DNA of 12,070 nucleotides from Pseudomonadota bacterium (GCA_023386635.1 JAEWJH010000037.1:1-12070); one strand, 5' to 3'. Shown: positions 1-7,243, counted from the stretch's first letter. The notes: a model not told the origin generated them from the letters alone. Translations and numbers: made by a program.

Positions 1-922
1 CTGCAGCGACGACGACAATGCCGCGGCCGAACACGATAAAGACGATCGCCGCGATGATGCCGAGGCCGGCAAAGAGATAAGGCCACGTCGCGCGCTCCAG
101 CCGGCTTGCGGCGCCGAGCAGCAGCAGCGAGGCGGGCAGTTGGCCGACATTGAGCGCGGTCAGCGCGGGGCTGATCCATTCGGTCTGGCCGGTATGGGTC
201 AGATAATCCGGCAGGAAGGCGTTGCTGCCGAAGTAGGCGGCGTTGACCGCGCCGAGCATCAGGCCGAGCTTCCAGATCAGGCTGTCGTTCCAGTCCGGCC
301 ACCAGCGCCGTGCCGCAGCCAGCGTGGCTGCCGGCTGCTGCACGCGCGGCGCGAAGGCCCACACCAGCACGGCGATCGCGAGGACCGGCGCGCTCCACAC
401 CGCGAACGACCATTGCCAACTCCCGACCCAGGGCAGGACCACCGGAATGGTCAGACTCACCGGGATGATCTCGCCGATGACGAGACCGTTGGTATAGACG
501 GCGGTGGCGAAGCCGATCCGCTGCGGCATCCACAGCCGCACCACGGTTGGCATCGTCACCTGCATGATCGCGACGCCGGCGCCGGTGACGATGGTCATGC
601 CGTAGAGCAGCGCGATGTGCGGATAGATGCCGCGCAATGCGCCGCCGACGGCGGCGAGGACGAGGCCGACGATCAGCGCCGGTAGCACGCCGAGCCGCGC
701 GATCAGCAGCGAGCCGGGCACCGCGGCGAGGCCGAGCAGCATCGGCGGCAATCCGGTCAGCAGTCCGACCTGCGTCGCGCTGAGATGCAGATCGTCATGA
801 ATGCTGGGTAGCGCCGGCGGCACCGCGAGTATGGTCAGCCGCAGCGCATTGCCGATCAGCCACAAGAGCCCGACCAGCATCAGCATGCGCGCGAGGGACG
901 GTTGATCGCTGCGGTCGGTCAT
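1..922 (-). CDS. MFS transporter, CynX/NimT-like (3' part outside window)
   Basis: Reading the minus strand from the ATG at 922-920 gives an uninterrupted frame to the window edge: 307 residues of a very hydrophobic protein beginning MTDRSDQPSLARMLML. It has about nine predicted membrane helices separated by short loops. The first periplasmic stretch (around residues 33-60: AVPPALPSIHDDLHLS, then a GLLTGLPPML helix) matches the pattern of the CynX/NimT branch of the major facilitator superfamily, which includes cyanate and 2-nitroimidazole transporters. A central hydrophilic loop after helix 6 (around residues 192-215) fits the usual 6+6 topology. Family members are about 400 residues, so roughly 90 C-terminal residues are missing. 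The Shine-Dalgarno is weak (GAG just before the ATG). It is divergent from the VTT-domain gene at 1141. The substrate cannot be inferred from sequence; the family call is fairly secure. Confidence 0.85.
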   Translation of the reverse strand, partial: MTDRSDQPSLARMLMLVGLLWLIGNALRLTILAVPPALPSIHDDLHLSATQVGLLTGLPPMLLGLAAVPGSLLIARLGVLPALIVGLVLAAVGGALRGIYPHIALLYGMTIVTGAGVAIMQVTMPTVVRLWMPQRIGFATAVYTNGLVIGEIIPVSLTIPVVLPWVGSWQWSFAVWSAPVLAIAVLVWAFAPRVQQPAATLAAARRWWPDWNDSLIWKLGLMLGAVNAAYFGSNAFLPDYLTHTGQTEWISPALTALNVGQLPASLLLLGAASRLERATWPYLFAGLGIIAAIVFIVFGRGIVVVAA

Positions 923-1140
923 CGCTCGATGTCGTGAGAAAATGTGGTGAGATGGAGGAGTCCGCAGCGCGATTGCCGCGATCTCCGCAACCTGCCGCAG
1001 GAATGCCGCAATGTCGATATCCGCAGGGAATGTCGGGTATGCCGCGCGCACAGATGCATAGGCGCTATGGCGGGCTGGGATTCCGCGCCGCCGCGCGCTA
1101 AGGACGGGGCCCATTCGCCCAGTTCAATCGACGGCCCGTC

Positions 1141-1842
1141 TTGTCCTTGCTGATTTCGCACACACGCCTGACCTCGCGGCGGACGCTCGGCCTGCTGCTC
1201 GCGCTGCTGGTGATCGGCATCGCGGCGCTCGTGTGGCTCTATCACGATGTGCTGACGCTCGACGCGCTCGAGGGGTTGAACCGCGATCTCGGTGTCTGGG
1301 CTCCGGTCGGATTTGCCGTGATCTATGCCCTTGCCACGGTCGCGATGGTGCCGGGCAGCTTCTTTGATGCGCTGGGCGGCGCGGTGTTCGGTCCGGTGCT
1401 CGGCAGCTTTGTCAATTTCGTCGGTGGCAGTATCGGCGCCATGCTTGCCTTCGCGCTGGCGCGCTATTTCGCTGGTGACTGGGTAGAGCGCCGCGCGGCC
1501 GGCCGGCTCGGCGAGATCAAGCAAAGCGTCGAGGCCGAGGGCTGGCGGTTCGTCGCCTTCATCCGGCTGGTGCCGATCTTTCCCTACACGGTCTTTAACT
1601 ACCTGCTCGGCCTGACCCGGATCCCGTTCTGGCAATATGCCGTGGTCACGATGGTCTGCATGGCGCCGTCCACGGTGGTCTATACGTGGCTCGGCCACGC
1701 TGCCCGGCATCTCGCGTTCGGGCAGGGAGGCGAGCATCCGCTCCAGTATGGCCTGATCTTCCTTGCGGTGGCCGCGACGGCGGTGTTCCTGCCCCGTTTC
1801 ATCATGCGCTGGCGTGAGCGGGCCAAAAGCCGGGCATCCTGA
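1141..1842 (+). CDS. TVP38/TMEM64 family (VTT/SNARE-associated domain) membrane protein
   Basis: This is a 233-residue integral membrane protein of the DedA-related TVP38/TMEM64 superfamily. The sequence shows an N-terminal helix (residues 16-34), the VPG motif (70-72) followed by ALGGAVFG (77-84), a helix with paired glycines (95-107), and the diagnostic RLVPIFPY...NYLLGLT block (142-159), where the arginine and prolines of the re-entrant loop are intact. A final helix (203-220) ends in a basic tail. Related DedA/VTT proteins act as lipid scramblases or undecaprenyl-phosphate flippases; whether this one does is inference. The start is uncertain: an in-frame TAA at 1099-1101 limits the upstream extent, no ATG or GTG lies before the first helix, and the available codons are TTG at 1141 or 1147, neither with a clear Shine-Dalgarno. 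Length is normal for the family. Confidence 0.88.
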   Translation: MSLLISHTRLTSRRTLGLLLALLVIGIAALVWLYHDVLTLDALEGLNRDLGVWAPVGFAVIYALATVAMVPGSFFDALGGAVFGPVLGSFVNFVGGSIGAMLAFALARYFAGDWVERRAAGRLGEIKQSVEAEGWRFVAFIRLVPIFPYTVFNYLLGLTRIPFWQYAVVTMVCMAPSTVVYTWLGHAARHLAFGQGGEHPLQYGLIFLAVAATAVFLPRFIMRWRERAKSRAS

Positions 1843-1877
1843 GCCGGGCCGGTCGGGGGGGAACCCGGCCGGGCGCG

Positions 1878-1906
1878 TTGACAGGGCCGCCCTCAATCCT
1901 TAGAAC
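1878..1906 (+). promoter_or_regulatory. Sigma-70-type promoter for rpmJ
   Basis: A perfect -35 hexamer TTGACA (1878-1883) is followed by a 17-bp spacer and a -10-like TAGAAC (1901-1906), giving a predicted transcription start near 1913, about 23 bp before the rpmJ ATG. Hexamers and spacing are close to the housekeeping consensus and much better than anything else in the window, as expected for a strongly expressed ribosomal protein gene. Assignment is by pattern only. Confidence 0.7.
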
Positions 1907-1935
1907 CCGCGGCAACAGCCGAATTGAGAAGTGTG

Positions 1936-2061
1936 ATGAAAGTCCGTAACTCCTTGAAATCATTGCGTGCGCGCCACCGCGACAACCGTATCGTGCGCCG
2001 CAAGGGCCGGGTCTATATCATCAATAAGACCCAGAAGCGCTTTAAGGCCCGTCAGGGCTGA
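1936..2061 (+). CDS. rpmJ: 50S ribosomal protein L36 (bL36, cysteine-free form)
   Basis: A 41-residue, strongly basic protein starting MKVRNSLKSL and ending KRFKARQG, recognisable as bacterial ribosomal protein L36 of the large subunit. The classical form carries a Cys-Cys-Cys-His zinc ribbon. This one has no cysteine at all and the insertion between the strands is of the zinc-independent type usual in Rhizobiales. The start is well supported by GAGAAG (1926-1931) four bases before the ATG, and by the strong promoter just upstream. The gene stands alone rather than in the spc ribosomal operon, which is normal for this paralogue. It lies between the VTT-domain gene and the TPR gene on the same strand. 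Confidence 0.95.
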   Translation: MKVRNSLKSLRARHRDNRIVRRKGRVYIINKTQKRFKARQG

Positions 2062-2123
2062 AGTGCCGACAGCGGCATGCGCCGCGTCACGCGCCTTTGA
2101 TAACCGATTGGTTTGCGTTGTCC

Positions 2124-2147
2124 CGGGGACAGACTAGTCTGTCCCCG
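2124..2147 (+). promoter_or_regulatory. Perfect 24-bp palindrome, candidate operator at TPR gene start
   Basis: The half-site CGGGGACAGACT (2124-2135) is followed immediately by its exact reverse complement (2136-2147), with no spacer and no mismatch. The ATG of the TPR gene starts at the next base, 2148. A possible promoter overlaps it: TTGCGT (2113-2118), 16-bp spacer, TAGTCT (2135-2140), which would place the transcription start at or next to the ATG. The dyad resembles operators of dimeric helix-turn-helix repressors such as TetR-family proteins; that is inference. In an mRNA starting further upstream it would instead fold into a 24-base hairpin occupying the Shine-Dalgarno position. Confidence 0.6.
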
Positions 2148-2789
2148 ATGCGATTCCGGCTGTTTTTTGCAGGGTTGATGGTGCTGGCCTTGGTGCCGGC
2201 GGGGGTATTTGCGCAGCAGGCGCCGGCCCCCGACGCCAAGGGGGAATGGATTCATCCCCCGCAGACCGTGCCGAGCCCCAAGACCAGGAAGGGGAAGGCC
2301 GAGGATCCCACGCACAACCTGGATTTTCTGTTCGAGGCGCTGAAAATCGCGCCGGACGACACCAGCGCCAAGGCGATCGAGCAGCGCATCTGGATGCTGT
2401 GGATGATCTCGCCGAGCGACACGGCGAACCTGCTGATGGGCCGGGTCCGCCGCGCGGTCGAGGCCAAGGACACGGCGCTCGCGATCAAGCTGCTCGACGC
2501 CATTGTCGCCATCCGTCCCGATTATGTCGAAGCCTGGAATCGGCGCGCCACGATCCATTTCATGCGCAAGGATTACGGCGCTTCGCTGCAGGACCTGATG
2601 CAGGTGCTCAAGCTCGAGCCGCGCCATTTCGGTGCGCTGTCGGGGCTCGGCCTGATCCTGCAGGAGATCGGCGACGAGCGGCACGCGCTAGAGGCCTATC
2701 GCCGCGCGGTCGAGGTCTATCCGCGGCTCGAGAACATTCCCGATCAGGTCAAGAAGCTGCAGGAAAAAGTCGAGGGGCGCGATATCTGA
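2148..2789 (+). CDS. Secreted tetratricopeptide repeat protein
   Basis: A 213-residue protein with an N-terminal signal peptide (MRFRLFFAGLMVLALVP, likely cleaved after AGVFA near residue 22), a proline- and charge-rich linker (24-55), and a helical C-terminal part holding about three TPR motifs (roughly residues 92-125, 126-159 and 160-193) with the typical Trp/Ala/Gly/Tyr/Pro spacing (AW-NRRATIHFMRKDY; GALSGLGLILQEIGD; ALEAYRRAVEVYP). It probably acts in the periplasm as a protein-protein scaffold; no enzyme motif is visible. The ATG at 2148 is preferred over the longer frame from a TTG at 2097 because it begins exactly at the signal peptide. No Shine-Dalgarno is present because the 24-bp palindrome fills that position, so a leaderless message or structured start is possible. 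The partner is unknown. Confidence 0.85.
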   Translation: MRFRLFFAGLMVLALVPAGVFAQQAPAPDAKGEWIHPPQTVPSPKTRKGKAEDPTHNLDFLFEALKIAPDDTSAKAIEQRIWMLWMISPSDTANLLMGRVRRAVEAKDTALAIKLLDAIVAIRPDYVEAWNRRATIHFMRKDYGASLQDLMQVLKLEPRHFGALSGLGLILQEIGDERHALEAYRRAVEVYPRLENIPDQVKKLQEKVEGRDI

Positions 2790-2810
2790 TGCGCCGGCGG
2801 CGCGTGTTTT
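2789..2810 (+). terminator. Possible intrinsic terminator after TPR gene
   Basis: Directly at the stop codon lies a GC-rich hairpin, GCGCC (2791-2795), loop GGC, GGCGC (2799-2803), extendable by a T-G and an A-T pair, followed by GTGTTTTG with four consecutive T. The stem is short and the T tract brief, so termination may be partial; the hydrolase gene begins 38 bp further on. Confidence 0.35.
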
Positions 2811-2848
2811 GTGGGACCGCGCCTGCAACCTTTCGCGCCTGAGATCGT

Positions 2849-3883
2849 ATGTTAAGCGTGCCCCGCCTGCTACAAATCCCGCTGCTCACGATTTTGATAC
2901 TCGCGCTGATCCTCGGCGCGGGCGCGCTCTATACGTATTTCGGAGTGCGGGCGATCGAGCGCGCGCATCCGCCGTCCGGCCGGGTCATCACCGTGGACGG
3001 CGTGCGTCTGCATGTTCTCGATGAAGGCACGCCGAAGCCCGGCGAACCGCCGCTGGTCCTGATCCATGGCGCCAGCGACAATCTTGAGGACTGGCGCGTG
3101 GCGCTCGGCGAACGGCTGCGCGACCGCCGCGTCATCCTCATCGACCGGCCGGGGCTCGGCTGGAGCGATGGGCCGGGCGTCGACGACGGCAAGCGGCTCG
3201 CGCGTCAGGTGACTCTCATTCACGATGCGCTGACGCAACTCGATGCCGGTCGCGTGGTGATGGTCGCGCATTCGCTCGGCGGTGCGCTCGCGCTCAATTA
3301 TGCGCTGACCTATCGCGACGGGCTCGCCGGTCTGGTGCTGATCTCACCGGTGACGCATCCGTGGATCGGCGGGGTCGCGCTTTACTACAATATTTTCGCG
3401 ATGCCGGTGATCGGCCCGCTGTTCGCTTATACGCTGGCTTATCCGCTGAGTCAGGTGCTCATCGGTCCCGGCATCGCCGCGGCGTTCACGCCGCAACCGG
3501 TCCCGGCCGGTTATCGCGAACACGCGGCGATCGATCTCGGTCTGCGGCCGCGCACGTTTCTCGAGAACGCACGGGACGTCGCGTCGCTCCACGCTTTCGT
3601 GACGGCGCAGCAGCCGCGCTATGGCGAAATCGCGGTGCCGACCGCGATCCTCGCCGGTGATGCCGATCTCGTCGTCTCGACCCGTATCCATGCGCGCGCC
3701 CTGACGGCGCAACTGCCGGACGCGACGCTGACCGTGTTCGAGAAAGTCGGCCACATGCCGCATCATGTCTGGCCGGATCGCATCGTCGCCGCGATCGCGA
3801 CGATCAGCGCGGCACGAAAACCGCCCATGCTGGATCCGGACAAGCTGCTGGCGCCGCCGCAGGTCCCCTCCGCCAGCCAGTAG
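2849..3883 (+). CDS. Membrane-anchored alpha/beta hydrolase
   Basis: A 344-residue protein with an N-terminal membrane anchor (residues 9-32) followed by a complete alpha/beta-hydrolase fold domain. Visible elements are the oxyanion-hole HG (IHGASDN, 72-78), DRPGLGWSD (99-107), the nucleophile elbow AHSLGG with Ser142, a variable cap (about 165-255), the acid-strand motif LAGDADLVV with Asp273 as probable acid, and GHMPHH with catalytic His302. The triad is therefore intact and the protein should be an active serine hydrolase, probably facing the periplasm. The substrate (ester, lactone, lipid or haloalkane-like) cannot be told. Start ATG 2849 has GAG (2841-2843) as a modest Shine-Dalgarno. 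The gene converges on pyruvate kinase with only 7 bp between stop codons, so the two transcripts very likely overlap at their 3' ends. Confidence 0.9.
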   Translation: MLSVPRLLQIPLLTILILALILGAGALYTYFGVRAIERAHPPSGRVITVDGVRLHVLDEGTPKPGEPPLVLIHGASDNLEDWRVALGERLRDRRVILIDRPGLGWSDGPGVDDGKRLARQVTLIHDALTQLDAGRVVMVAHSLGGALALNYALTYRDGLAGLVLISPVTHPWIGGVALYYNIFAMPVIGPLFAYTLAYPLSQVLIGPGIAAAFTPQPVPAGYREHAAIDLGLRPRTFLENARDVASLHAFVTAQQPRYGEIAVPTAILAGDADLVVSTRIHARALTAQLPDATLTVFEKVGHMPHHVWPDRIVAAIATISAARKPPMLDPDKLLAPPQVPSASQ

Positions 3884-3890
3884 AAATCGC

Positions 3891-5324
3891 TCAGACGTCT
3901 TCCACGTCGTTGCCGACGAAGGCGATGCGCAGCATGTTGGTCGCGCCCGGCGTGCCGAGCGGCAGGCCGGCGACGACGATGACGCGCTGTCCCGGCTTGG
4001 CGAAGCCGTCGCGGAACGCAAGACGGCAGGCGCGGCTCACCACGTCGCTCATATTGAGCGCGTCTTCGGTGATCACACCGTGCACGCCCCAGACGAGCGA
4101 CAGCCGCCGCCCGGTAGCGATGTTCGGCGACAGCGCGATGATCGGCGATTTCGGCCGTTCACGCGCGACGCGCAGTCCGGTCGAGCCCGATCCGGTCCAG
4201 CAGATGATCGCGGACAGTTCGAGCGTCTCGGCGATCTGGCGCGCCGCATCGGCGATGGCGTCGGCGCCGGTCGACTCCGGCGGCGTGCGCTGCGCGGTGA
4301 TGATCGCGCGATAGGTCGGATCGCTCTCGATCTCCTCGGCGATGCGGTTCATGCGCGAGACCGCTTCGACCGGATATTGCCCGGCGGCGGATTCCGCCGA
4401 CAGCATCACCGCATCGGCGCCTTCGAAGATCGCGGTGGCGACGTCCGACACTTCGGCGCGCGTGGGCACCGGTGAGGAAATCATCGATTCGAGCATTTGC
4501 GTCGCGACGACCACCGGCTTGCCGGCGAGCCGCGCCGCGCGCGTCATCTGCTTCTGCACGCCCGGCACTTTTTCCAGCGGCATCTCGACGCCGAGATCGC
4601 CGCGCGCCACCATCAGCGCGTCGGCGATGTCGAGAATGTCGGCGAGCCGGTGCACCGCCTGCGGCTTCTCGATCTTCGCCATGATCAGCGCGCGCCCGCG
4701 GGTGATCTTCTTCGCTTCGGCGATGTCTTCCGGCCGCTGGATGAACGACAAAGCGATCCAGTCGATGCCGGCATCGAGGGCGGCTTCCAGGTCGGAGCGG
4801 TCCTTGTCGGCAAGCGCGGAGAACGGCACCATGGTGTCGGGGAGGCTGACGCCCTTGCGGTCGGACAATTTGCCGCCCACCACGACACGGGTGACGATCG
4901 CATTCGGCTGCTTCGCTTCGACAACGAGTTTCACCTTGCCGTCGTCGAGCAGCAGCGTATGGCCCGGCTGCGCCGCGGCGAGAATTTCCGGATGCGGCAG
5001 ATAGACCCGCGTCGCATCCCCCGGCGCCGGATCCGCATCGAGCGTGAAGCGCTCGCCGTTGGCGACCATCACCGGTCCGTTGGCGAAGGTCCCAAGCCGG
5101 AGCTTCGGCCCTTGCAGATCGACGAGGATGCCGATCGGCCGCCCGTGATCGGCTTCCACCTGACGGATCGCCGCCACCAGCTCACGCATCTTGTCGTGGC
5201 TGGTGTGGCTCATATTGATGCGGAACACGTCGGCGCCCGCTTCGAACAGCCGCGTGATCATCTCGACGGTCGAGGAGGCCGGTCCGAGGGTCGCGACGAT
5301 TTTCGCGCGGCGCAGACGTCTCAT
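3891..5324 (-). CDS. pyk: Pyruvate kinase
   Basis: A 477-residue cytoplasmic enzyme converting phosphoenolpyruvate and ADP to pyruvate and ATP, the last step of glycolysis. The N-terminus RAKIVATLGPASS (6-18) and FRINMSHT (34-41, Arg35) are classical. The B domain covers about 75-165. The active-site signature MAKIEKP (215-221) carries catalytic Lys217 and metal ligand Glu219, and ARGDLGVE (240-247) carries Asp243. TQMLESM (275-281), PTRAEVSDVA (287-296) and MLSAESAAGQYP (307-318) follow, then the C-terminal allosteric-type domain (about 345-470). All key residues are present and length is typical. The ATG overlaps the TGA of the DUF1036 gene (ATGA, 5324-5321), indicating translational coupling. 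It is the last gene of the glycerate kinase-DUF1036-pyk operon; a pyruvate kinase gene also accompanies glycerate kinase in the tartrate (ttu) genes of Agrobacterium vitis, which supports a shared role. Confidence 0.97.
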   Translation of the reverse strand: MRRLRRAKIVATLGPASSTVEMITRLFEAGADVFRINMSHTSHDKMRELVAAIRQVEADHGRPIGILVDLQGPKLRLGTFANGPVMVANGERFTLDADPAPGDATRVYLPHPEILAAAQPGHTLLLDDGKVKLVVEAKQPNAIVTRVVVGGKLSDRKGVSLPDTMVPFSALADKDRSDLEAALDAGIDWIALSFIQRPEDIAEAKKITRGRALIMAKIEKPQAVHRLADILDIADALMVARGDLGVEMPLEKVPGVQKQMTRAARLAGKPVVVATQMLESMISSPVPTRAEVSDVATAIFEGADAVMLSAESAAGQYPVEAVSRMNRIAEEIESDPTYRAIITAQRTPPESTGADAIADAARQIAETLELSAIICWTGSGSTGLRVARERPKSPIIALSPNIATGRRLSLVWGVHGVITEDALNMSDVVSRACRLAFRDGFAKPGQRVIVVAGLPLGTPGATNMLRIAFVGNDVEDV

Positions 5325-5923
5325 CGTTTCGCCGGCCCGCCGGGCGACCGGTCACCTTTGGCGCCGCCCGCCGGCAAGCCGGGCATCGCGGCGGAGGGCA
5401 CATCGGAGGTCTTGGCGGAATTGGTCAATTGCATGGTCCAGGATCGCTGATCGCCGGTGTCGATCTCGTAAAAGCCGGTCCGGTCGTAGCCGCGCGCCAG
5501 ACAATTGTCGATGCCGCGGATCGTGAACTCCTTGTCGCGCGAGCACATGAACGCCTGCCCGGTCCACTCGCCGCCGCGATCGTAGTCGATCGCGTAGACA
5601 TAATAGTAGCGCGCCACCAGCCCGCCGCGCAGCAGCGCCTCGCAGGTGCGGTCGGAGAGATTCCACCAGCCTTCGGTGACCCAGCCGTCGGCATCCTTGT
5701 AGCCCAGCGCGACGCCGACCCGGCCGCCGCTGTAGTTGCAGACGTTGAAATCGGCGTGGGCGGCGCGCGGCATCGCGGTAAGCGGCGCGAGCGCCAGCAG
5801 CAGCGCAGCGAGCGCCCGCAGCGGCATTCGCCATCCATGCGCCTTGGCGCATGGGATTCGCCATGCGCGGGCCGGGGCACAAGCGGCCGGCTGGGGAAGC
5901 GATACGGCGGACATCAGCACCAT
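5321..5923 (-). CDS. Secreted DUF1036 domain protein
   Basis: A 200-residue protein from the ATG at 5923, carrying a signal peptide (hydrophobic core LRALAALLLALAPLTA, 35-50, cleavage probably after AHA at 57) and then a DUF1036 domain (58-167) beginning DFNVCNYSGGRVGVALGYK and including TEGWWNL, ARYYYVYAIDYDRGGEW and CLARGYDRTGF. Four cysteines (62, 94, 127, 141) in the mature part could form two disulfides. A proline/glycine-rich tail (168-200) follows. The function of the domain is unknown; a compact, disulfide-bonded periplasmic protein is inference. The start could instead be Met33 (ATG 5827-5825), which begins right at the signal peptide; the first 32 residues are unusual for a signal sequence, and neither start has a convincing Shine-Dalgarno. 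It sits 24 bp after the glycerate kinase gene and overlaps pyk by four bases, so it is a member of a metabolic operon. Confidence 0.9.
   Translation of the reverse strand: MVLMSAVSLPQPAACAPARAWRIPCAKAHGWRMPLRALAALLLALAPLTAMPRAAHADFNVCNYSGGRVGVALGYKDADGWVTEGWWNLSDRTCEALLRGGLVARYYYVYAIDYDRGGEWTGQAFMCSRDKEFTIRGIDNCLARGYDRTGFYEIDTGDQRSWTMQLTNSAKTSDVPSAAMPGLPAGGAKGDRSPGGPAKR
5826..5868 (-). repeat. Hairpin and short direct repeats at DUF1036 gene 5' end
   Basis: CCATGCGCC (5835-5843), a TT spacer and GGCGCATGG (5846-5854) form a perfect 9-bp inverted repeat, with ATTCGCCAT occurring on both sides (5826-5834 and 5856-5864) and a third CCATGCGC at 5861-5868. The block ends at the alternative start codon Met33 (5827-5825), so it is either coding for the N-terminal extension or a structured leader just before the true start. 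Confidence 0.6.
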
Positions 5924-5947
5924 CGCTGGGGGGTGTCGCGCGAACCG

Positions 5948-7243
5948 CTAGGGCGTGTCAACGATGAGGGCACGGAAGTCATTGACGTTGGTGAAGGTCG
6001 GGCCGGTTTCCAGCAAGTCGCCCAGCTTGCTGAAGAATTCGGTGGAATTGTTGTCCGCGAGGAACACGGCAGGATCGAGGCCGGCAGCGCGGGCGCGGGC
6101 TGCTGTTTCCCCGTCGGCATAGGCACCGGCCGGGTCGTCGGCGCTGCCGCCGCCCCCGTCGGTGCCGTCGGTGTCGCCGGCGATCGCCGCGATGCCGCGG
6201 CTGCCGTCGAGCGCCTGCGCCAAGGCCAGCGCATATTCCTGGTTCGGGCCGCCGCGACCGCCCTTGCCGCGCAATGTCACCGTCAGCTCGCCGCCGGAGA
6301 GGATGATCGCGCGCTTGCCCCGGTGCTGCAGGTCTCGCGCCATGGCGGCGTGCTGACCCGCGACCTCGCGCGCCTCGCCCTCGACCTGATCGCCGAGGAA
6401 GACGCAATCGTATCCGGCGGCCCGCACGGCATCCTGCGCGGCGCGAAAGGACGCAGCCGGGGTCGCCACCAGTGTGAAGGTGGTGTTGGCGAAGGCGGGG
6501 TCGCCCGGCTTCGGGCTTTCATTGGCCGGATCGTCGAGCGCGCGCCGCACATTCTCCGGCAGATCGAGGCGATAGCGTGCGACGATGGCGCGCGCGTCGG
6601 CCAGCGTCGTCGGGTCCGGTACCGTCGGCCCGGAGCCGATCACCGCCGGATCGTCGCCGGGCACATCGGAGATCGCCAGTGTGACGATGCGGGCCGGTGC
6701 CGCCGCACGGGCGAGACGGCCGCCCTTGATCCGCGAGAGATGCTTGCGCACCGTGTTCATCTCGACGATGCCGGCACCGGAGCGCAGCAGCGCGCGGTTG
6801 ACCGCCTGCTTGTCGGCGAAGCTCAGGCCATGGGCAGGTGCAACCCAGTTGGCCGAGGCGCCGCCGGACATCAGGGCGAGCACCAGATCCTCCGGCCCGG
6901 CGCTCTCGGCCAGCGCGAGAATATCGCCGGCGGCGGCGAGGCTCGCTTCATCGGGGACCGGATGGCCGGCCTCGATCATCCGGATCAGCCGGGTCGGGCG
7001 GCCGTAGCCGTGCCGGGCGACCGCGAGGCCGGTGATCCGCCCGGCCGGCATCTGCGGCCCATAGAACGCTTCCGCGGTCTCGGCCATGGCGCCGGACGCC
7101 TTGCCCCCGGCGAGCACGATCAGCCGGCCGGCCGGGGCCGGCGGCAGATGCGCCGGCAGACACTGGGCCGGATGCGCCCGCGCCGTGGCGAGGTTGAACA
7201 GGTCGGTCAGCAGGCGGCGCGTCTGATTCATCTCTCGATTCAT
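5948..7243 (-). CDS. ttuD: Glycerate 2-kinase (GCK/TtuD, MOFRL family)
   Basis: A 431-residue cytoplasmic kinase of the glycerate kinase type-2 family, phosphorylating D-glycerate to 2-phosphoglycerate; older annotations call such proteins hydroxypyruvate reductase TtuD. Visible motifs, numbered from the chosen start: GGKASG (46-51) and SGGASANW (126-133) of the N-terminal DUF4147 domain, NTVRKHLSRIKGG (163-175), SDVPGDDP (192-199) with IGSGPTVPD, then the C-terminal MOFRL domain with SGGELTV (316-322), GGRGGPNQE (328-336), GDTDGTDG (356-363) and a final ADNNST. Length is normal. ATG 7243 is chosen because the longer frame needs a TTG at 7279; ATG 7231 (MNQTRRLL) is a close alternative. It is the first gene of an operon with DUF1036 and pyk: its product feeds enolase and then pyruvate kinase. 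Typical upstream pathways are tartronate semialdehyde, hydroxypyruvate or glyoxylate breakdown. The symbol is by family only. Confidence 0.9.
   Translation of the reverse strand: MNREMNQTRRLLTDLFNLATARAHPAQCLPAHLPPAPAGRLIVLAGGKASGAMAETAEAFYGPQMPAGRITGLAVARHGYGRPTRLIRMIEAGHPVPDEASLAAAGDILALAESAGPEDLVLALMSGGASANWVAPAHGLSFADKQAVNRALLRSGAGIVEMNTVRKHLSRIKGGRLARAAAPARIVTLAISDVPGDDPAVIGSGPTVPDPTTLADARAIVARYRLDLPENVRRALDDPANESPKPGDPAFANTTFTLVATPAASFRAAQDAVRAAGYDCVFLGDQVEGEAREVAGQHAAMARDLQHRGKRAIILSGGELTVTLRGKGGRGGPNQEYALALAQALDGSRGIAAIAGDTDGTDGGGGSADDPAGAYADGETAARARAAGLDPAVFLADNNSTEFFSKLGDLLETGPTFTNVNDFRALIVDTP

Noticed and set aside
923..1140. Search for promoters or a regulator site in the divergent gap between the MFS and VTT-domain genes.
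   Set aside because: No hexamer pair close to consensus and no notable palindrome was seen on either strand.
1843..1874. GC-rich dyad (GCCGGG 1843-1848 with CCCGGC 1864-1869) after the VTT-domain gene, as a terminator.
   Set aside because: No T tract follows, several alternative pairings exist in the G/C run, and the rpmJ promoter starts at once behind it; too weak to call.
919..1896. A 325-codon minus frame overlapping the VTT-domain gene and its upstream gap.
   Set aside because: It lies antisense to a recognisable membrane protein and is Arg/Glu/His-rich without hydrophobic core segments or known motifs.
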